Below, one piece after another: positions 52,850 through 53,029 of a stretch of 53,029 nucleotides of DNA; positions within the stretch are counted from its first letter, which is position 1, and the number at the start of each line of letters is the position of its first letter. A program made the position numbers and the translations under genes. The stretch lies in the NCBI GenBank assembly GCA_029945855.1, contig JAQSDJ010000058.1:1124-54152 (forward strand), written 5' to 3'. A model generated the notes under the pieces. That model saw only the letters and a list, made by a program, of their open reading frames with translations, made no database searches and had not been told where the DNA came from. The stretch comes from Lacunisphaera sp. GTDB taxonomy: Bacteria; Verrucomicrobiota; Verrucomicrobiia; Opitutales; Opitutaceae.

Positions 52850-53029
52850 TCCTTTCCCGTCCAACCCGGTTGCTGCTGGTCGCAGTCGTGCTCCTGTCGT
52901 TCACGCTGGCGCCGTCAGTCCGTGCCCTCGAGAAACCCGACATCACCTACCAGGTCTTCCAGTTCCCGGCCGACCAGATCCCCCGCATCGACGGCGCCGC
53001 CGCCGATTGGGCGATGGTCCCGGAGTCCT
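52846..53029 (+). CDS. Exported protein, 5' part only
   Basis: Only the first 61 codons are inside the window. The ATG overlaps the previous stop (ATGA). The N terminus MILSRPTRLLLVAVVLLSFT and the following LAPSVRALE look like a signal peptide. The mature start DITYQVFQFPADQIPRIDGA, then AADWAMVPES, resembles the beginning of sugar-binding CBM9/DOMON-like domains (IDG-x-ADW), but that is only a suggestion. It continues the rhamnogalacturonan operon beyond the window. Confidence 0.65.
   Translation, partial: MILSRPTRLLLVAVVLLSFTLAPSVRALEKPDITYQVFQFPADQIPRIDGAAADWAMVPES

Overview
The window looks like a chromosomal segment of a high-GC Verrucomicrobiota bacterium, most likely Opitutaceae. This is inferred from gene style and content: dense GC-rich operons, Tat-exported Gfo/Idh/MocA oxidoreductases, a CHASE2 cyclase next to a FecR protein, pectin-degrading enzymes, and intergenic spaces packed with dispersed word-like repeats. 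No rRNA marker is present, so the assignment is not proven. I see no phage, CRISPR array or intact insertion sequence.

Layout. 1-3.8 kb: tlyA, an Fpg/Nei-type glycosylase, an M24 peptidase and a DUF192 lipoprotein. 3.8-6.5 kb: a lower-GC island bounded by two nearly identical 165-bp inverted repeats, holding three small orphan genes and the 5' piece of a group II intron. 6.5-11.3 kb: a four-gene minus-strand operon for a fructose-containing disaccharide osmolyte (GT-B synthase, universal stress protein, phosphatase-glycosidase fusion, fructokinase). 11.6-15.5 kb: a conserved unknown, a Tat oxidoreductase, a NUDIX hydrolase and an outer-membrane-lipoprotein-like protein. 15.4-21.4 kb: a minus-strand housekeeping run (RluB-type synthase, SH3 protein, FolD, REC-histidine kinase, ProC, polytopic membrane protein). 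21.5-25.6 kb: a CysJ-like flavoprotein, fabG-acpP-(terminator)-fabF and a lytic transglycosylase. 25.7-31.7 kb: tRNA-Phe, an ECF sigma/anti-sigma pair, a lysozyme-like protein, the CHASE2 adenylate cyclase and the FecR protein. 31.7-38.4 kb: a HAD phosphatase, prfA-prmC, Prc, a rhomboid protease and a ferredoxin. 38.5-45.2 kb: a TonB-dependent receptor, an M3 peptidase, a YugP-type Zn-peptidase, an NCS1 permease and a 56-aa membrane protein. 45.6-53.0 kb: a rhamnogalacturonan-use locus (rhaM, Gfo/Idh/MocA, esterase, PL11 lyase, GH105 hydrolase, two secreted unknowns, the last cut by the window end).

How the genes work together. The disaccharide operon has coupled spacing throughout and covers synthesis, dephosphorylation, probably hydrolysis, and fructose re-entry. 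The rhamnogalacturonan genes form a coherent extracellular or periplasmic chain: lyase cleavage, esterase trimming, GH105 hydrolysis of the unsaturated ends, and rhamnose anomer conversion.

The most unusual feature is the repeat landscape. At least three architectures occur: short hairpin words, larger inverted pairs of reiterated words, and purine/pyrimidine words. One word family appears to sit in frame inside two protein genes, and another supplies the start codon of the DUF192 lipoprotein.
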